Shown here piece by piece: positions 60,852 through 64,000 of a DNA stretch of 64,000 nt. Source of the stretch: Neptunomonas antarctica (lineage in GTDB: Bacteria > Pseudomonadota > Gammaproteobacteria > Pseudomonadales > Balneatricaceae). A model generated the notes under the pieces. The model worked only from the letters and a program-made list of their open reading frames with translations. It made no database searches and had not been told where the DNA came from. The stretch covers positions 913,174 to 977,173 of the forward strand of contig NZ_LJSI01000053.1 of NCBI RefSeq assembly GCF_001305295.1, in the 5' to 3' direction. Each line of letters starts with the position of its first letter. The first letter of the stretch is position 1. The position numbers and the translations under genes were made by a program.

Positions 60852-61688
60852 ATGGTTATGCATTCTTATGATTTTCACACCCATTCGACTGCTTCGGATG
60901 GGACATTAGCGCCTGAAGTACTGATTGAAAAAGCGAGTGCTGCGGGTGTGAAATTGATGGCATTAACTGATCATGACTCGATCAGTGGTTATCAAAGTAT
61001 AGCAGGCATGTCATTTTCTGAAGATATCAGGGTGATTTCTGGTGTTGAGTTGACATGCCGGCTGGATAAGCAGGTCGTCCATATTGTTGGTCTGAATCTT
61101 GATACCGGAAATGACCGGTTGCTAATGCATCTGGGTGCGCTAGACACGCTTCGTATGGAGCGGGCTAAAGCGATAGCGTTGCGTTTAGAAAAGGCAGGTT
61201 TACCCGATTTGCTGGAGGCTGCTATTAATTGTTCGGCGGGTGGTCAGATTGGACGGCCGCATTTTGCGCAAGCGATGGTCGACCTGCAATTGGTAACTGA
61301 TCAGCAACAAGCGTTTAAAAAATACCTTGGCGCAGGTAAAAAAGGTGATGTAAAGGTAGAATGGCCAGAGCTTGCTTCGGTTATAGCGCTTATTGGTGAA
61401 GCGCAAGGTTTGAGTGTTCTGGCGCACCCGACAAAATATAATCTGACACAGAATAAAATCCGTTTTCTTGTGCAGCGATTCAGTGAGTTAGGTGGGGATG
61501 CTTTGGAAATAGGTTATCCAGCGGTGACGCTGGATCATCAGCGGGCACTCTCGTTATTGATAGAAAAATTTAAGTTATTGGCTTCTGGTGGAAGTGATTT
61601 TCATAACCCTGCGAATCATTGGACCGGGCTGGGACGTTTTCCTAATATTCCTGAACATCTGCCGCATGTATTAGATGTTGTTAGTTAG
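60852..61688 (+). CDS. PHP-domain 3',5'-nucleotidase / RNase AM-like (YciV)
   Basis: A 278-residue PHP phosphoesterase. The metal ligands are in YDFHTHSTASDG and ALTDHDS, with later LAHPTK and ASGGSDFH motifs. RNase AM trims 5' ends of 5S and 23S rRNA; others of the family hydrolyse pAp. The start at 60852 has GGAA upstream. The end of the gene takes part in a 34-base direct repeat that leads into yciO. Confidence 0.9.
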   Translation: MVMHSYDFHTHSTASDGTLAPEVLIEKASAAGVKLMALTDHDSISGYQSIAGMSFSEDIRVISGVELTCRLDKQVVHIVGLNLDTGNDRLLMHLGALDTLRMERAKAIALRLEKAGLPDLLEAAINCSAGGQIGRPHFAQAMVDLQLVTDQQQAFKKYLGAGKKGDVKVEWPELASVIALIGEAQGLSVLAHPTKYNLTQNKIRFLVQRFSELGGDALEIGYPAVTLDHQRALSLLIEKFKLLASGGSDFHNPANHWTGLGRFPNIPEHLPHVLDVVS

Positions 61689-61752
61689 CCGATAATAATG
61701 TCGAGGCGATGTCATTAAAGATGTTGTTAGTTAGCAGATAATAATTTCGAGG
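61673..61752 (+). repeat. 34-base direct repeat between the PHP gene and yciO
   Basis: 61673-61706 and 61719-61752 match at 32 of 34 positions. Copy 1 includes the PHP gene's stop codon, copy 2 contains the GAGG ribosome binding site of yciO. A duplicated segment thus separates the two genes. Confidence 0.88.
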
Positions 61753-61759
61753 TTCTATT

Positions 61760-62380
61760 GTGAGTCAGTTTTTTCAGATACATTCAGAAAATCCGCAGAA
61801 AAGGCTGATACAGCAAGCGGTCGATATCATTAAAAAAGGTGGGGTTGTTGTTTATCCGACTGACTGTGCTTACGCTTTAGGTTGTCATTTGGGGGATAAG
61901 TCAGCCTTAGATAAAATTAAGCGCATTCGTAAATTAGATGATAAACATAATTTCACCTTGGTGTGTCGGGATCTTAGCGAAATAGGAACTTACGCAAAAG
62001 TTGATAATCAGGTATATCGGTTTTTAAAAGCCCATACGCCTGGTGCCTATACGTTTATTCTTAAAGCTACAAGCGAAGTACCAAAGCGTCTTCTGCATCC
62101 CAAAAGACGGGCAATTGGTTTACGTATACCGGATAACAAAATTGTTCAGGCATTATTAGAAGAGCTGGGTGAGCCTATAATGAGTACGTCTTTAATTATG
62201 CCTGGTGATGTAGAGCCGTTATCAGATCCTTATGAAATACGGGATTTATTACAGCATGAAATAGATTTAGTAGTTGATGGTGGTTATTGTGGCACTGCAG
62301 CAACTACGGTTATTAGTTTTTTGGATGATCAGCCGGAAATTATCAGAAAAGGGGCTGGTGACGTATCTGCATTTGATTAA
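61760..62380 (+). CDS. yciO: YciO-type threonylcarbamoyladenylate synthase-like protein
   Basis: A 206-residue SUA5/YrdC/YciO family protein: GGVVVYPTDCAYALGCHLGD, PGAYTFILKAT and IGLRIPDNK are typical. YrdC/Sua5 makes the intermediate for t6A in tRNA; the YciO branch has weak or no such activity in vivo. The start is a GTG 9 bases after GAGG. Confidence 0.9.
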   Translation: MSQFFQIHSENPQKRLIQQAVDIIKKGGVVVYPTDCAYALGCHLGDKSALDKIKRIRKLDDKHNFTLVCRDLSEIGTYAKVDNQVYRFLKAHTPGAYTFILKATSEVPKRLLHPKRRAIGLRIPDNKIVQALLEELGEPIMSTSLIMPGDVEPLSDPYEIRDLLQHEIDLVVDGGYCGTAATTVISFLDDQPEIIRKGAGDVSAFD

Positions 62381-62487
62381 TGCTTACTTTTTCAAATAAT
62401 ATTAACTAAAAATTTTTAATTTCTTGAAATAATCATTTTTTTGACCATAATACTCCTGAAGTTAATTAATAATTATTGAGTTAAATA

Positions 62488-62877
62488 ATGACCGATATCG
62501 TAAAAATTTTAACACGTAAAAATTCTCTGCGTAAGCAGTGTCAGGATTTATCAATAACGGACATTGAAAAAATTATCGTTGATCTTTCTGATATATTGAA
62601 AGAGAAAGAAGCCAGTGAGCTAGAGAGAGCTGAAGCTGATCGTGAGAAAAATGCGAAAATAGATATGATTCGCAAAACGATGCAGGATGCAGGTATAGGC
62701 TTAGACGATATTAAAGATTTAGTAGTTGCTTCTCCTAAGAAAAAAGTAGAAGCCAAATATCGTATTACGGATGCTAATGGCGATAATCATGAATGGTCTG
62801 GTCGTGGCAGAACGCCTCTGGCTTTCCAGGAATACTTTGATAAGAATGGTGTAACTAAAGACGATTGCTTAATTTAA
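62488..62877 (+). CDS. H-NS-like nucleoid-associated protein
   Basis: A 129-residue histone-like protein. The N-terminal ~60 residues are helical/coiled-coil for dimerisation. The C-terminal domain ends WSGRGRTPLAFQEYFDKNG, where the GRGRTP loop is a variant of the H-NS AT-hook-like QGRTP motif. It would bind AT-rich DNA and silence acquired genes, perhaps including the accessory regions of this window. Confidence 0.9.
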   Translation: MTDIVKILTRKNSLRKQCQDLSITDIEKIIVDLSDILKEKEASELERAEADREKNAKIDMIRKTMQDAGIGLDDIKDLVVASPKKKVEAKYRITDANGDNHEWSGRGRTPLAFQEYFDKNGVTKDDCLI

Positions 62878-62913
62878 TCGTTCTTATATCAATTGTCTTA
62901 TATAGATAAGAGT

Positions 62914-62948
62914 TCAGGCTCTTCAGCTTTATGCTGAGGGGCTTTTTT
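62914..62948 (+). terminator. Rho-independent terminator after the H-NS-like gene
   Basis: A stem of AGGCTCTTCAGC with GCTGAGGGGCT (with mismatches or G-U pairs) around a 5-base loop is followed by a run of T residues. Confidence 0.75.
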
Positions 62949-62972
62949 GTTTTATGCTTTTAGGAGCGTCAC

Positions 62973-63818
62973 ATGTCTGATGAAAAGTTACAAAAAGTGT
63001 TGGCGCGCTCTGGATATGGCTCACGTCGTGAGATGGAGCGCTGGATAGAAGACGGCCGTGTGTTTGTTAATGGGCGCACAGCTAAGTTAGGCGATCGGGT
63101 CACTCATCGCGATCAGATTCTACTGAATGGTAAAGCAGCGGAAATTGTTTCTGAGGCCGATAGTCCTCGTCGTGTATTAATTTACAACAAGCCTGTAGGT
63201 GAAGTGTCGACCCGACATGATCCTGAAGGACGTCCAACCGTTTATGATCATCTTCCGCCGCTTAAGACGGGACGATGGATTGCGATAGGGCGTTTAGACC
63301 TTAATACCAGTGGTCTGCTGGTATTTACTACTGATGGTGAATTGGCGCACATGATGATGCACCCTTCTGCCAATATTGATCGGGAATACGCTGTACGTGT
63401 TCTTGGTAATGTTCCAGATGAGATGTTGCTTCGTCTTAAAGAGGGTGTGTTGCTCGAAGACGGCATGGCTAAATTTACAGATGTTCGCTTCTTTGATGGT
63501 GACGGCGCCAATAAATGGTATCACTGCGTTGTTATGGAAGGTCGAAATAGGGAAGTTCGCCGTTTATGGGAGTCTCAGGGGTTGCAGGTTAGTCGGTTAA
63601 AACGCGTGCGTTATGGTTCGTTGTTTTTGCCGAGTGATGTTAAAGCCGGTACCTGGAAAGAGTTGACCTCAAAAGATATCAAAGTGCTGTCAGCTAAGCT
63701 TGGTTTGGATGATAAGAAACCCATGCGAATGAAGCCAGCAGATTGGGCTAAGTTAGAGCGTCGCTATAAGCATCAACAGGTTCGTCATTCTGTTGGGCCA
63801 AAGCATCGTAAAGACTAG
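62973..63818 (+). CDS. rluB: 23S rRNA pseudouridine synthase RluB
   Basis: A 281-residue RsuA/RluB-family enzyme. The N-terminal S4 domain (EKLQKVLARSGYGSRREMERWIEDGRVFVNG) precedes the catalytic domain with GRLDLNTSGLLVFTTDGEL, where Asp is the nucleophile, and EGRNREVRRLWESQG. It modifies U2605 of 23S rRNA. The last ~48 bases of the gene are repeated immediately downstream. Confidence 0.95.
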   Translation: MSDEKLQKVLARSGYGSRREMERWIEDGRVFVNGRTAKLGDRVTHRDQILLNGKAAEIVSEADSPRRVLIYNKPVGEVSTRHDPEGRPTVYDHLPPLKTGRWIAIGRLDLNTSGLLVFTTDGELAHMMMHPSANIDREYAVRVLGNVPDEMLLRLKEGVLLEDGMAKFTDVRFFDGDGANKWYHCVVMEGRNREVRRLWESQGLQVSRLKRVRYGSLFLPSDVKAGTWKELTSKDIKVLSAKLGLDDKKPMRMKPADWAKLERRYKHQQVRHSVGPKHRKD

Positions 63819-63870
63819 TATCAGCAGGTGTATCATTCTGTTGGGTCTGCCAAGACACCGTAAAGACTAG
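63771..63870 (+). repeat. Tandem near-duplicate of the rluB 3' end
   Basis: 63771-63818 (including the stop codon) and 63819-63870 are similar, sharing CATTCTGTTGGG and CGTAAAGACTAG. The second copy has a few insertions and is non-coding. Confidence 0.82.
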
Positions 63871-63899
63871 AATTATAAAGAATAAAAAACGCAGCCAAT

Positions 63900-64000
63900 T
63901 GAAGTGACCCCCAATAGTTGGACATTCCAATTACTGGGGGTCTTTTTATGCCTAAATACAGTAGAGCATTCAAGCAACAATTAGCAAAGCTTGCTCAACA
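63900..64000 (+). mobile_element. Left end of an IS3-family insertion sequence
   Basis: A terminal sequence beginning TGAAGTGACCCCCAATAG resembles IS3-family (IS150-type) ends, followed by an imperfect palindrome (63904-63943) and the start of a transposase gene. The element runs out of the window, so its family group, right end and target duplication cannot be checked. Confidence 0.6.
63948..64000 (+). CDS. Transposase OrfA-like fragment, cut by the window edge
   Basis: Only 17 codons are visible (MPKYSRAFKQQLAKLAQ). The start resembles IS3-family OrfA helix-turn-helix proteins, which begin with a basic YS-x-EFK-type segment. It starts just inside the IS terminus, as expected. The identity rests on few residues. 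Confidence 0.5.
   Translation, partial: MPKYSRAFKQQLAKLAQ

Overview
The window is chromosomal DNA of a gammaproteobacterium, probably a marine, Oceanospirillales-like one. This is inferred from gene content (bio operon with bioH, trpGDC, rpsF-rpsR-rplI-dnaB, guaBA, purL, mltF, yciB/yciI/yciO) and moderate GC; no rRNA or tRNA was seen, so the genus is not assigned. The left third is accessory; the rest is mostly housekeeping.

Region 1 (1-12.6 kb) is part of a PEP-CTERM/exosortase-linked extracellular-matrix locus: a PrsT-like TPR lipoprotein, a PEP-CTERM substrate, a ThiF-like enzyme, a low-molecular-weight phosphatase, an exosortase-associated acyltransferase, a VanZ-like protein, a priming sugar transferase, and the two-component pair prsK-prsR. 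No exosortase is present, so the sorting enzyme must be elsewhere. A 17-bp element (TGTCAGGTTTTTTTACA) occurs twice, each time upstream of a near-perfect sigma-54 promoter: once before the PEP-CTERM gene and once before the gene that opens Region 2.

Region 2 (12.8-19.9 kb) starts with a dead chimera of two sugar-nucleotide genes (TviC-like N terminus joined to TviB-like C terminus). It continues with a cassette of a Tat-like exported protein, a PqqD-like domain, an HPr-kinase-like protein and a nucleotidyltransferase, the last three overlapping at ATGA junctions. The PqqD-like start codon lies inside an 11-bp tandem repeat. Two divergent, paralogous ExeA-type ATPases follow, one overlapping a D,D-carboxypeptidase gene. 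The cassette is the best candidate for an undescribed system: a PrsR/sigma-54-controlled exported protein with its own modification enzymes.

Region 3 (20-45.3 kb) holds a Cys-rich protein and a DUF411 lipoprotein, trpGDC, an OsmC-like protein, the S6-S18-L9-DnaB cluster, bioA, several transporters, comF, bioBFHCD, a SprA-like metalloprotease, fklB, an M23 peptidase and xseA.

Region 4 (about 45.4-48.6 kb) is an inserted segment between xseA and guaB carrying a TRAP solute-binding protein, an exported metallo-beta-lactamase-fold hydrolase and a divergent IclR regulator with a perfect 41-bp palindrome between them. It is bracketed by a 123-bp direct repeat of the xseA 5' end. All three differences inside the xseA codons are synonymous, pointing to recombination with DNA from a relative.

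Region 5 (48.8-64 kb) holds guaBA, tadA, mltF, purL, a small DsrE-rhodanese pair, an OmpA-like protein, yciI, yciB, an RNase AM-like gene, yciO, an H-NS-like protein and rluB. The right edge enters an IS3-family element.
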